30,079 bases of DNA from Lachnospiraceae bacterium (GTDB taxonomy: Bacteria; Bacillota; Clostridia; Lachnospirales; Lachnospiraceae): NCBI GenBank assembly GCA_900769175.1, contig CAAGFP010000152.1, positions 1-30,079 on the forward strand. Reading direction: 5' to 3'. The first letter of the stretch is position 1. The number at the start of each line of letters is the position of its first letter. Below, piece by piece: positions 8,775 to 18,700 of the stretch. The position numbers and the translations under genes are program-made. The notes beneath the pieces were generated by a model. The model searched no databases. It had not been told where the DNA came from and worked only from the letters and a program-made list of their open reading frames with translations.

Positions 8775-8838
8775 ATAAGTTATGTTAAAAGGCGGAAAAT
8801 CAGAATAAAATGTGCAATGCACAGGAAAGAGGAGCATT

Positions 8839-10230
8839 ATGGAACTATTGGAAATCAGAGAAATTTATCGGAACAAAGAAAACTATTTCAACAAGGAGAT
8901 TGAAATCGGCGGATGGGTCCGCAATAATCGTGATTCAAAGACCTTTGGTTTTTTGGTATTAAACGACGGTACTTTTTTCGAGCCGATTCAGGTTGTATAT
9001 AGTAACGCATTAAATAATTTCGCTGATATCTGTAAAATAAATGTTGGAGCGGCCGTGATTGTGAAAGGAACTTTGGTTCCTACTCCGCAGGCGAAACAGC
9101 CTTTTGAAATTCAGGCAACGGATATTGCTGTGGAAGGCGATTCCACACCGGATTATCCGCTTCAGAAGAAGAGACATACCATGGAATATTTAAGAACGAT
9201 TACACATTTACGCCCCAGAACCAACACCTTTCAGGCGGTATTTCGTGTGCGTTCCCTGATTGCTTATGCGATCCATAAATTCTTCCAGGAGAGAGATTTC
9301 GTTTATGTGCACACTCCGTTGATTACCGGAAGTGACTGCGAAGGCGCAGGAGAAATGTTCACCGTGACCACTCTCGATATGAACAATCTTCCTCTGACAG
9401 AAGACGGCAAAGTCGATTTCTCCAAAGACTTCTTTAATAAGAATACAAACCTTACGGTAAGCGGACAGTTAAATGGTGAAACCTATGCGATGGCATTCCG
9501 TAATATTTACACTTTCGGACCGACCTTCCGTGCAGAGAATTCGAACACCACAAGACATGCCGCGGAATTCTGGATGATTGAGCCCGAAATCGCATTTGCG
9601 GATTTACAGGATGACATGATGCTTGCTGAAAGCATGATAAAATATATCATCCGCTATGTTTTGGAGAATGCACCGGAAGAAATGGCATTCTTTAATAACT
9701 TCGTTGACAAGGGATTGATTGAAAGACTGACGAATGTCATGAACTCTGAGTTTGGACATGTGACCTATACCGAAGCAATTAAGCTCCTTGAAAAGAACAA
9801 TGACAAGTTTGAATATAAAGTATTCTGGGGCTGTGATTTACAGACCGAGCATGAACGGTATTTAACGGAAGAAATATTCAAACGTCCCGTTTTCGTTACC
9901 GATTATCCGAAGGAAATCAAAGCATTTTATATGAAATTAAACGAGGACGGAAAGACGGTTGCCGCTATGGACTGCCTCGTACCCGGCATCGGTGAAATCA
10001 TCGGAGGAAGCCAGAGAGAAGATCGTTATGACTTATTACTTGCGCGTATGAAGGAATTGGGATTAAAAGAAGAAGACTACGGATTCTATCTGGATTTACG
10101 TAAATACGGTTCGGCAAGACATGCCGGATTCGGACTCGGTTTTGAACGCTGCGTGATGTATTTAACCGGTATGAGCAACATCCGTGACGTAATTCCGTTC
10201 CCGAGAACCGTAAATAACTGTGATCTGTAA
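8839..10230 (+). CDS. asnS: Asparagine--tRNA ligase
   Basis: Class II aminoacyl-tRNA synthetase that charges tRNA-Asn. The 463-residue protein has an N-terminal OB-fold anticodon-binding domain (EIGGWVRNNRDSKTFGFLVL) and a catalytic core. The core shows motif 2 (FRAENSNTTRHAAEFWMIEPE), with asparaginyl-type rather than aspartyl-type features. Motif 3 is GFGLGFERCVMYLTG followed by NIRDVIPFPRT. I chose ATG 8839 because AAAGAGGAG sits just upstream; the frame opens earlier at 8812 without a ribosome site. asnA starts 16 bases after its stop, so one transcript both makes asparagine and loads it onto tRNA. Confidence 0.97.
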   Translation: MELLEIREIYRNKENYFNKEIEIGGWVRNNRDSKTFGFLVLNDGTFFEPIQVVYSNALNNFADICKINVGAAVIVKGTLVPTPQAKQPFEIQATDIAVEGDSTPDYPLQKKRHTMEYLRTITHLRPRTNTFQAVFRVRSLIAYAIHKFFQERDFVYVHTPLITGSDCEGAGEMFTVTTLDMNNLPLTEDGKVDFSKDFFNKNTNLTVSGQLNGETYAMAFRNIYTFGPTFRAENSNTTRHAAEFWMIEPEIAFADLQDDMMLAESMIKYIIRYVLENAPEEMAFFNNFVDKGLIERLTNVMNSEFGHVTYTEAIKLLEKNNDKFEYKVFWGCDLQTEHERYLTEEIFKRPVFVTDYPKEIKAFYMKLNEDGKTVAAMDCLVPGIGEIIGGSQREDRYDLLLARMKELGLKEEDYGFYLDLRKYGSARHAGFGLGFERCVMYLTGMSNIRDVIPFPRTVNNCDL

Positions 10231-10246
10231 GTTGAGGAGAAAAAAG

Positions 10247-11257
10247 ATGGCAAACATTATCATCCCCGAAGGTTATAAAAGCCCGCAGGGAATCAAAGAA
10301 ACTGAAATTGCAATTAAAGAAGTAAAAGACTATTTCGAGCGGGCTCTGGCTGATGCGCTGAATTTAACCCGTGTATCCGCTCCCTTGTTCGTAACGCCCG
10401 AAAGTGGTCTGAATGATAACTTAAACGGTGTGGAACGCCCGGTAAAATTCGGAATTAAAGAGCTGGGCGATAAAGAGGTCGAAATTGTTCATTCTTTGGC
10501 AAAATGGAAAAGACAGGCCTTAAAAGAATACGGATTTGAGCCCGGAGAAGGACTTTATACCGATATGTCCGCCATCCGCAGGGATGAAGAAACCGATAAC
10601 CTTCACTCCGTTTATGTGGACCAGTGGGACTGGGAAAAAATCATTCTGAAAGAAGAAAGAAATACAGATACGCTGAAAGAAACCGTATTTCGCATTTATA
10701 TGGCGATCAAGCAGACCGAATATTATATCTGTGGGAAATATCATTTCATGGATCCCTTCCTTCCGGATCAGATTACGTTTGTAACGACACAGGAATTGGA
10801 GGATTTATATCCGGACAAAACTCCGAAGGAAAGAGAAAATATTGTTGCAAGACAGTACGGCGCGGTATTTCTTATGCAAATCGGCGGACCGCTTGGCTCG
10901 GGAGAGAAGCATGACGGAAGAGCACCGGACTATGATGACTGGAGCTTAAACGGTGATATTTTAGTATATTATCCGGTACTTGACTGTGCATTGGAGCTTT
11001 CTTCCATGGGAATCCGTGTTGATGAAGATGCATTGTCAAAACAGCTGAAAATGGCAGGCTGTGAGGAACGAGCCGGGCTTCCTTTCCAGAAGGGAATTTT
11101 GGAAAGAAAACTTCCCTATACGATTGGAGGAGGAATCGGTCAGTCCAGAATCTGTATGTTCTTCCTGCAAAGAGCACACATCGGGGAGGTTCAGTCTTCC
11201 ATCTGGCCTAAGGAAGTATACGAAATTGCCGCTCAAAACGGCGTAAACATTATTTAA
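10247..11257 (+). CDS. asnA: Aspartate--ammonia ligase (asparagine synthetase A)
   Basis: Makes asparagine from aspartate, ammonia and ATP in the cytoplasm; the fold is related to class II tRNA synthetases. The 336-residue protein has the family length. Recognisable segments are PLFVTPESGLNDNLNGVERPV, HSLAKWKRQAL, GLYTDMSAIRRDEE, HSVYVDQWDWEK and, near the end, LPYTIGGGIGQSRICMFFL. The ATG at 10247 is preceded by GAGGAG (10234-10239). It sits between asnS and lspA with gaps of 16 and 10 bases. Confidence 0.97.
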   Translation: MANIIIPEGYKSPQGIKETEIAIKEVKDYFERALADALNLTRVSAPLFVTPESGLNDNLNGVERPVKFGIKELGDKEVEIVHSLAKWKRQALKEYGFEPGEGLYTDMSAIRRDEETDNLHSVYVDQWDWEKIILKEERNTDTLKETVFRIYMAIKQTEYYICGKYHFMDPFLPDQITFVTTQELEDLYPDKTPKERENIVARQYGAVFLMQIGGPLGSGEKHDGRAPDYDDWSLNGDILVYYPVLDCALELSSMGIRVDEDALSKQLKMAGCEERAGLPFQKGILERKLPYTIGGGIGQSRICMFFLQRAHIGEVQSSIWPKEVYEIAAQNGVNII

Positions 11258-11267
11258 AGGATGAAAT

Positions 11268-11825
11268 ATGAAAAACATTTTACTGCGTGTTCTTGCCCCG
11301 TTATGTGCAGTTTGCGCAATTGTGGGACTTGACCAGGTAACGAAATATTTGACAATCCAATACTTAAGTGATGGGAATTCCATTGTGATTATCAAAAATG
11401 TATTGGAACTTGTCTTTGTGAAAAATGAAGGGATGGCGTGGGGAATGCTTCAGCAGAAGCAGTGGCTGTTTATTATTCTGACCCCCATTGCCGTTGCCGG
11501 TCTGATTTATCTGTTTTATCGCGCTCCCTTTGAAAAGCGTTTTCTTCCGTTTCGGATTACAGAGATTATGCTTATGGGCGGAGCAATCGGGAACCTGATT
11601 GACCGGTGTTTCCGCTGCGAGGGCTTTGGAACCGGTTATGTGGTTGATATGATTTATTTTAAACTGATTGATTTCCCGGTCTTTAATGTTGCGGACAGTT
11701 TTATTACGATTGCGTTCGTATTGTTAATCGCGCTTGTGATTTTCTATTACAAAGATGAAGATTTTGACCGCATTTTAGGGAAGAAATCAAAGAAAAGAGA
11801 GTTTATAGACAATGAAGATAATTGA
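11268..11825 (+). CDS. lspA: Lipoprotein signal peptidase (signal peptidase II)
   Basis: Integral membrane aspartyl protease that cleaves the signal peptide from prolipoproteins after lipidation. The 185-residue protein has four hydrophobic segments (about 7-27, 65-84, 100-110 and 144-160). It shows GLDQVTKYL, FVKNEGMAWGM and GGAIGNLIDR. The two catalytic aspartates are in GYVVDMIYF (D127) and FNVADS (D143). A charged C-terminal tail (KKSKKREFIDNEDN) overlaps the next gene by 14 bases. AAGGATG upstream supports the start. Confidence 0.96.
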   Translation: MKNILLRVLAPLCAVCAIVGLDQVTKYLTIQYLSDGNSIVIIKNVLELVFVKNEGMAWGMLQQKQWLFIILTPIAVAGLIYLFYRAPFEKRFLPFRITEIMLMGGAIGNLIDRCFRCEGFGTGYVVDMIYFKLIDFPVFNVADSFITIAFVLLIALVIFYYKDEDFDRILGKKSKKREFIDNEDN

Positions 11826-12609
11826 TGCACATGCACATATTTTTCCGGATAAAATTGCGCAAAAGGCTGCCAAATCCATCGGAGAATTCTATGGACTGAG
11901 CATGTATTCCGATGCTTCGAGCAAAAGTCTGGTCTACCATGAAGAAAAGGTTGAAATCGAGCGTGTTCTGGTATGTTCCTCTGCACTGGTTCCCAATCAG
12001 GTGGAGAGTATCAATGATTTTATTCATAAGGAATGCCTGGAGCATAAAGAATTCATCGGATTTGCTTCCATGCACCGGGATTATGAAAACTTTGAAGAAG
12101 AACTCGACCGGGTGAAGGAAATGGGACTGTACGGAGTGAAATTCCACCATGATATGCAGCAGATTCCCATTGATGACCCGAAACAGTTTCCGATTTATAA
12201 GGCAATGTCTGACAGAGGCCTGAAGCTTCTGCTTCATATGGGAGATGACAGATATGATTATACCACTCCGAAAAGGATGCTTCGCGTTGCCAAGGAATTC
12301 GAAGACTTACAGATTATCAGTTCTCACTTCGGCGGATACAGAAGGTGGGAAGAAGCTTATGCGATTCCGAGACTTGCAAATGTTCATTATGATACATCAA
12401 GCACCCTGTTTTTGATGAGCAAGGATACAGCGCTTCGTTTCATCGACCATTTCGGTCCGGACAGATATTTCTTCGGAACGGATTTCCCGATGTGGGACCC
12501 CGAACGGGAAATCAAGCGGTTTATGGAACTCGGACTGGATGATTCAACGAATCAGATGATTCTTTATGATAATTTCAAAAAGTTTCTGAACCTGCCGGAT
12601 AAGGTGTAA
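11812..12609 (+). CDS. Amidohydrolase family 2 (metal-dependent TIM-barrel hydrolase or decarboxylase)
   Basis: A 265-residue member of the amidohydrolase-related family (Amidohydro_2). Metal ligands are visible as DAHAH (H7, H9) near the N-terminus, a histidine in ISSHFGGYRRWEEA and an aspartate in FFGTDFPMWDP. These are typical of the family that includes decarboxylases of the ACMSD/gamma-resorcylate type and assorted hydrolases. The substrate cannot be read from sequence. The ATG lies inside the end of lspA (14-base overlap), implying translational coupling. The last five codons (LPDKV) lie inside a 38-bp tandem repeat, so the C-terminus may vary between strains. It is the last gene before the reductase/Pls-like block and could serve either side. 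Confidence 0.85.
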   Translation: MKIIDAHAHIFPDKIAQKAAKSIGEFYGLSMYSDASSKSLVYHEEKVEIERVLVCSSALVPNQVESINDFIHKECLEHKEFIGFASMHRDYENFEEELDRVKEMGLYGVKFHHDMQQIPIDDPKQFPIYKAMSDRGLKLLLHMGDDRYDYTTPKRMLRVAKEFEDLQIISSHFGGYRRWEEAYAIPRLANVHYDTSSTLFLMSKDTALRFIDHFGPDRYFFGTDFPMWDPEREIKRFMELGLDDSTNQMILYDNFKKFLNLPDKV

Positions 12610-12690
12610 TCATTACAGAACTTTCAAGGACGCCGGATAGGCCGTAATCATTACAGAACTTTTTTTACTGTCGGATAAGATAGAGTTACT
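12593..12690 (+). repeat. 38-bp tandem repeat across the amidohydrolase stop codon
   Basis: Two full 38-base units (12593-12630 and 12631-12668) share CCGGATA and an identical 19-base core, GTAATCATTACAGAACTTT (12606-12624 and 12644-12662). A third unit begins at 12669 (TCGGATAAG) and degenerates. The core contains the palindrome GTAATCATTAC. The first unit supplies the last codons and stop of the upstream gene. The second copy ends in a seven-T run but has no good terminator stem. Confidence 0.85.
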
Positions 12691-12744
12691 ACTTAGTTAC
12701 GCGGGATAAAATTGGGTATGAATCTAAAGGAAAGAGGATTCGCT

Positions 12745-15687
12745 GTGGATACAAAACTTAAGGATTTACGGGATTATGTACAGACAATTGCAGACGAATA
12801 CGGAACAAGGATTGCATATAAATTCTTTGTCGACTCAGAGGTAGAGAGCAGAACCTATAACCGTCTGCGTGAGGATGTTTTTTCACTTGCTTCCTATTTG
12901 GTCGGCGCAGGTTATAAAAGAGCACATATAGCAGTGTTGGGAGGGACTTCCTATGAATGGGTTGTCTCTTTTCTTGCTATTATAATCAGTAATAATATTG
13001 TGGTTCCGGTTGACAAACTTCTTCCCGAAAAAGAGCAGTTAGAAGTGCTTCGCATGGGCGATGCCAGTGTATTATTCTATGACAATGAGTTTAAACAATC
13101 TGCAAACACCGCCCTTGAAACCAATCCTTTGATTCAGCAGGTGATTGGTTTTCGTGAGGCTGCATTCCGCGATGCCTTAAAGCATCCGATTGATAAGCTT
13201 CCCGCAACGAACATTGAAGAACTTGCAGAGATTCTCTTTACTTCCGGAACCACCGGAACTTCTAAGGGCGTAATGTTAAGCCAGAAAAATATTCTGGTTA
13301 ATATTGAAGATATCAAACGAATGGATTTCACCTGCGGGCTGAAATCGGACCCTGTGGTAATGTCCGTGCTTCCCATTCATCATACCTTTGAACTTACGGT
13401 CGATAACCTTGGTGTATTATATTGCGGTGCAACGATTTGTATTAATGACAGTCTTGCAAACATTGTAGAGAATTTAAACCGCTTTAAGCCCGGTGTCATT
13501 CTGATTGTTCCTGCAATTGCAGAAGTGTTCTATAAAAAGATCAAAGAAGGGCTCGAAGCACAGAATCAGTCGAAGCTGAAATTTGCCAGAACGATGAACC
13601 ATACCTTAAGAAAACTGCATATCAATGCGGACCGTAAAATATACAAAGATGTCCTTGCAAAGTTCGGCTCCAATCTTACGAATGTGGTTGTAGGCGGGGC
13701 GGCATTGAGACCGGAAATCTGTGATTTGTTTGCAGAATTCGGTGTAAATATTTTCCAGGGATACGGACTGACAGAATGCGCTCCCCTTGTTGCAGCCAAT
13801 TATCCGGGCGTGAATAAGGTCGGAACGGTGGGTAAAACGGTTTCCTACATGGAAACTAAAATTGTGAACGGAGAGATTATGGTCAAAGGTCCCGGAGTCA
13901 TGATGGGATATTATAAGAATCCGGAAGCAACAAAGGAAGCAATTGAGGACGGGTGGTTCCATACCGGAGATTTGGGCTTTATTGACAAGGAAGGATTTAT
14001 TACCATCACAGGACGCAGTAAGAATCTCATCATTCTTGATAACGGGAAGAATATTTATCCCGAAGAGCTGGAAGAGAAAATCGCATGTATCGAAGGAATC
14101 AAAGAAGTTATGGTATATGCGGATAAGGGCAGAATCTGTTCTTTGATTGTTCCGGAAAACTTCCAGGATAAAGAAAAGAAGAAAGAAATCGAGAGAGAAA
14201 TCAAGAAGTTAAATGAAGAACTTCCACCTTACAAAAAGATTCTTTCGATTAATTATACTTCCAAAGAGTTCCCGAAGACCACTACGCTCAAAATCAAACG
14301 ACGCGAGGTAATGGAAAGAATCCGAATCCAGACTTCCAAGCAGGAGAACACCTATGTAGCGCCTAAGAACGAGAAACAGAAAGAAATCCAGCAGGCGTTT
14401 GAAAGAGCCATTGCAAGCGGTAAAATCGGTATCCGTGATAATTTCTTTGAAGCAGGAGGAGACAGCCTTTCTGCATTGGAGGCCTCGACGATTCTCGGTA
14501 TTCCTGCCCAGCTGATTTATGAATATCCGAGCATTGAGGAATTAGAGACTGCCCTGATTGAAGAAGGAATCGGAAGAGACGGTGAATCAAGAACCGATGT
14601 GAATCAGATTATTATCACCAATAACAATCTGACTTATCCGGTGGAATCGGACTATACCCTCCTAACCGGCGCGACCGGATTTCTGGGCGCACATATTCTG
14701 CGGGAACTTCTGATTCGCGAGGTAAAGGTTGTCTGCCTTGTACGAAACGAAGAACGCTTAAAGGCTACTTTGAAAAGATATTTTCCGAACGAGTTCAAGA
14801 ATTTCAGTTATAAAGTAATCCGCGGTGATATCGAACAGCCTCATTTCGGACTGAATGATAAAGAATATCAGATTCTTGCGAGAAAAGTGAAAATGGTTAT
14901 TCATACTGCCGCCAATGTCCATCATGCGGGACATTATGCCGAATTTGAGAGAACCAATGTGTTCGGAACCCAGAATGTGATTAATTTCTGTCTGGATTCC
15001 GGTGCGGTGTTACAGCATACTTCTACTGCAAGCGTCAGCGGTTCCGGAACGGTGAATCAGAGGAATCCGGAATGCACCTTTGATGAGTTTATTCTCGATA
15101 TCGGGCAGCAGTATGAGCAAAACGTTTATATTCATTCGAAATACAAAGCAGAGGAGCAGGTATTGATTGCCAGACAGAAGGGGCTTAAAGCGAATATTTT
15201 CAGAATCGGTACATTGACCTGGAGAAAGTCGGACGGAATGTTCCAGAAGAATGTCGGCGAAAACGGTTTCCTCGGCCGCTGCAAGGGACTTTTTAAGGTG
15301 CGTATGTACAGTCCGGAGCTTGCAGAATACCCGCTTGATTTCACTGCAGTGGACGAGTGTGCGGATGCTTATGTCAGACTTGCTTTATATAACAAAGTGA
15401 ATAATATTTATAACTTATATAACCCGCATCTGTTTACGATTGAGAACTTAAAAACGAAGCTTTTGTTCCAGTGTAAAAAGGTGTCCAAAAAGACTTTCGA
15501 TGCTGCACTGAAAAAGCAAAGCTCCGATAAAGAAATTGCATTGCTTTCTTTCTATAGTTCCATTGCATCCGCATCGAAAAATGTTCCGATCAGTAACGAG
15601 TTTACGACGAAGGTTTTAGAGGAACTCGGATTCCGCTGGTCGAAGATTGGAGTTAAATATCTTAAATATTTAAAACAGTTTATTTAA
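12745..15687 (+). CDS. Adenylation-carrier-thioester reductase protein (carboxylic acid reductase-like)
   Basis: A single-module A-T-R protein of about 980 residues. Residues 1-530 form an acyl-CoA-synthetase/NRPS-type adenylation domain: TSGTTGTSKG (166-175), GYGLTECAPLVAANYPG, TGDLGFIDKEGFITITGRSK and the catalytic lysine 516 in TTLKIKRREV. A carrier domain follows with FFEAGGDSLSALEAS, the phosphopantetheine serine being S574. The C-terminal reductase domain has GATGFLG (642-648) and YIHSK (Y795/K799). Predicted chemistry: activate a carboxylic acid, load it on the carrier and release it reductively as aldehyde or alcohol. The adenylation domain looks more like fatty-acid than amino-acid enzymes. 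The GTG at 12745 is preferred because AAAGAGGA lies six bases upstream; in-frame ATG 12718 and TTG 12712 are alternatives. The next gene is 15 bases downstream. Confidence 0.87.
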   Translation: MDTKLKDLRDYVQTIADEYGTRIAYKFFVDSEVESRTYNRLREDVFSLASYLVGAGYKRAHIAVLGGTSYEWVVSFLAIIISNNIVVPVDKLLPEKEQLEVLRMGDASVLFYDNEFKQSANTALETNPLIQQVIGFREAAFRDALKHPIDKLPATNIEELAEILFTSGTTGTSKGVMLSQKNILVNIEDIKRMDFTCGLKSDPVVMSVLPIHHTFELTVDNLGVLYCGATICINDSLANIVENLNRFKPGVILIVPAIAEVFYKKIKEGLEAQNQSKLKFARTMNHTLRKLHINADRKIYKDVLAKFGSNLTNVVVGGAALRPEICDLFAEFGVNIFQGYGLTECAPLVAANYPGVNKVGTVGKTVSYMETKIVNGEIMVKGPGVMMGYYKNPEATKEAIEDGWFHTGDLGFIDKEGFITITGRSKNLIILDNGKNIYPEELEEKIACIEGIKEVMVYADKGRICSLIVPENFQDKEKKKEIEREIKKLNEELPPYKKILSINYTSKEFPKTTTLKIKRREVMERIRIQTSKQENTYVAPKNEKQKEIQQAFERAIASGKIGIRDNFFEAGGDSLSALEASTILGIPAQLIYEYPSIEELETALIEEGIGRDGESRTDVNQIIITNNNLTYPVESDYTLLTGATGFLGAHILRELLIREVKVVCLVRNEERLKATLKRYFPNEFKNFSYKVIRGDIEQPHFGLNDKEYQILARKVKMVIHTAANVHHAGHYAEFERTNVFGTQNVINFCLDSGAVLQHTSTASVSGSGTVNQRNPECTFDEFILDIGQQYEQNVYIHSKYKAEEQVLIARQKGLKANIFRIGTLTWRKSDGMFQKNVGENGFLGRCKGLFKVRMYSPELAEYPLDFTAVDECADAYVRLALYNKVNNIYNLYNPHLFTIENLKTKLLFQCKKVSKKTFDAALKKQSSDKEIALLSFYSSIASASKNVPISNEFTTKVLEELGFRWSKIGVKYLKYLKQFI

Positions 15688-15702
15688 TACCCGGAGAAAT
15701 GT

Positions 15703-18700
15703 ATGAAAATTGGTATTGATATCGGCTCTACCACTATTAAATCGGTAGTGCTTGATGATAATGACAACATCATTCATAAAAGCTACGAACGTCATTTTAC
15801 AATGATTACAGAGAAGACGGAAGAAGTGATTTCCGGTCTCATTGAAACCTTTCAGATTAAAGAACCCGTTGTTTGCGGAATTTCCGGCTCAGCGGGGATG
15901 GGACTGGCAGAGAAAGCAGGCATTCCTTTCGTCCAGGAGGTTTATGCAACCAAGGTTGCTATTGAGAAAGTGCTTCCCGGTACGGATGTCGTGATAGAGC
16001 TTGGGGGAGAAGATGCGAAAATCCTCTTTCTCAAAGGAAATTTAGAGGTCCGGATGAACGGAACCTGCGCAGGCGGAACCGGAGCGTTCGCAGACCAGAT
16101 GGCCAGCCTTATGCAGGTGAGCGTGGATGAGATGAATGAGCTTGCGAAAAAAAGTGATAAAATTTATCCCATCGCTTCCCGCTGCGGCGTATTTGCCAAA
16201 ACAGATATCCAGCCGTTGTTAAACCAGGGCGCAAAGAAGGAAGATATTTCTGCAAGTATTTTTGCTGCTATTGTAAATCAGACCATCACAGGTCTTGCAC
16301 AGGGGCATCCGATTGAAGGAAATATTGTTTATCTCGGAGGGCCTCTTACTTTCATGTCCGAACTTCGTAAGAGCTTTGACAAGGCTTTAAATGCAAAAGG
16401 AACCTGCCCGGATCATTCCTTGAATTTCGTATCCTTAGGCGCTGCACTTTATGCAGAAGATAAGGTGGATTTATCGAAAGCATTGGATATCATCCGGCAA
16501 AACTCTGACGCAATCCGTGTTTCTTCCTTAGAGCCGCTTTTTCGTAACGAAGAAGAATACGATGCATTTGTTGCACGCCATAATAAAGACAAGGTTTTGC
16601 GTAAAGAAGGGCAGCCTTATTCGAAAGATGCCTATCTTGGCATCGATTCGGGTTCGACCACTTTAAAGGTTGTATTAACCGACAATGAAGGCAGTATTTT
16701 ATTCTCACGATATGAATCCAACCGCGGAAAGCCGCTTGAGGTAGTAAAAGAAGCGCTCCTTTCCATGTATGAAGTTTATCCGGATATCAACATTGTTTCC
16801 AGCGCGGTAACCGGATACGGTGAGGATATGATTCGTGCTGCACTTGAAGTAAAATATGGCGTTGTGGAAACCGTTGCCCATTTTACTGCTGCGAAATTCT
16901 TCCTTCCCGATGTGGAGTTCATTATCGACATCGGTGGACAGGATATGAAATGTTTTAAAATCCGAAACGGCGCAATCGACAATATTTTCTTAAATGAAGC
17001 ATGTTCCTCCGGTTGCGGCTCATTTTTACAGACATTTGCCAATTCAATGGGATATGAGATTGATGAGTTCGCACGTCTCGGTCTTTTCGGACAGACGCCG
17101 GTTGATTTAGGTTCACGTTGTACCGTTTTCATGAATTCCTCCGTTAAGCAGGCACAGAAAGAGGGCGTGAGTGTAGAGAATATTTCTGCCGGTCTTTCCA
17201 TCAGTGTCATTAAAAACGCATTGTACAAAGTAATCCGTGTGCATTCTGCGAAGGAGCTCGGAAAGAAAATTGTGGTTCAGGGCGGAACCTTCTTAAATGA
17301 CGCCGTACTTCGTGCCTTTGAGATGGAAATGGGTGTAGACGTAATCCGTCCGGATATTGCCGGAATGATGGGTGCTTACGGAGCGGCTTTATATGCAAAA
17401 GAATGCCAGAAGCGTGCCGAGAAAAAGAATTTGGAAGAAGCAGGGAAAAGAGCAATCATTTCCCGAGATGAGCTGCTTCATTTTACTTATGAAATTAAGA
17501 GCGTAACCTGTAACGGCTGTAACAATCATTGTCAGCTGACAATCAATGATTTCGGTTCGGGACGAAAATATATCGGCGGAAACCGTTGTGAAAAGCCGGT
17601 AACGAAAAAAGCGCAGGATGACTCACTTAATCTTTATGAATATAAGCTGAGTCTGTTAAAAGAATATGATGATTCCCAAAACGGACAGACAATGAATGAA
17701 CATTGCAAAGAAAAAAACGGTACTTCCGAAGGCGGAAACGGAACCGGCAAAACGAAGGGCGTAGTCGGTCTGCCGCTTGGAATGAATATGTATGAGATGC
17801 TTCCGTTCTGGTATTCGTTCTTCCATACCCTCGGATATGAGGTGAAAACCTCCGGATTTTCCAACCGTGCCATGTATCTGCGCGGACAGGGAACGATTCC
17901 GTCTGATACGGTATGTTTTCCGGCTAAAATGATGCATGGGCATATCCAGAAACTGATTGATATGAAGGTGGATACCATATTTTATCCGTGCATGACTTAT
18001 CATTTCAATGAAAAGAAGGGACACAGCAATTATAACTGTGCGGTAATTGCAGGCTATCCGGAAGTGATTGAGGCGAATACCTTGAATTTCGGAGATATCA
18101 AGTATGTCTGCGAGTATGTCGGACCGCATGTAAAACAATCTTTCCCCAAAAAGATGAAAGGTGTGCTTGAAAGAAACTTCGGCACTTTTTCACAGGCAGA
18201 AATTAACCGCGCATGCAAAGCGGCATACAGGGAATATGAGGTTTACCGGGACAAAATCAGAATCCGTGCGGATGAGATCATTACGAGTGCAAGAGAGCAG
18301 AACAAAAAGATTATTTTGCTTGCAGGAAGACCGTACCATGCCGATCCGGAAATCAATCACGGAATCCATAAGCTGATTTCCGCGCTTGGTTTTGCAGTAA
18401 TTTCGGAAGATGGTGTGGCATATAAAGAGCCCAAACTGCATTTAAATCTGTTGAACCAGTGGACCTTCCATTCGAGATTGTTCGCGGCTGCAAAATATGT
18501 ATCCGAACAGGACGATATGTTCTTAGTTCACCTGGTATCGTTCGGCTGCGGACTGGATGCGATTACCACGGATGAGGTAAGAGAGATTCTGGAATGTGCA
18601 GGCAATTTATATACGCAGATTAAAATAGATGAAGTAACAAACCTTGGTGCTGTCAAAATCAGACTTCGCAGTCTCGTGGCAGCCATGGATGGCGTGAAGG

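Noticed and set aside
8700..8838. tRNA-Asn T-box ahead of asnS
   Set aside because: The leader from the promoter at 8746-8774 is only about 58 bases and contains no T-box-like stem or terminator.
12606..12668. Rho-independent terminator after the amidohydrolase (seven-T run)
   Set aside because: The only stem before the T run is GTAA/TTAC, too short to terminate. It is better explained as part of the 38-bp repeat.
12745..15687. Peptide-aldehyde NRPS cluster as found in gut Clostridia
   Set aside because: There is only one adenylation domain, no condensation domain, and the adenylation domain looks like fatty-acyl enzymes.
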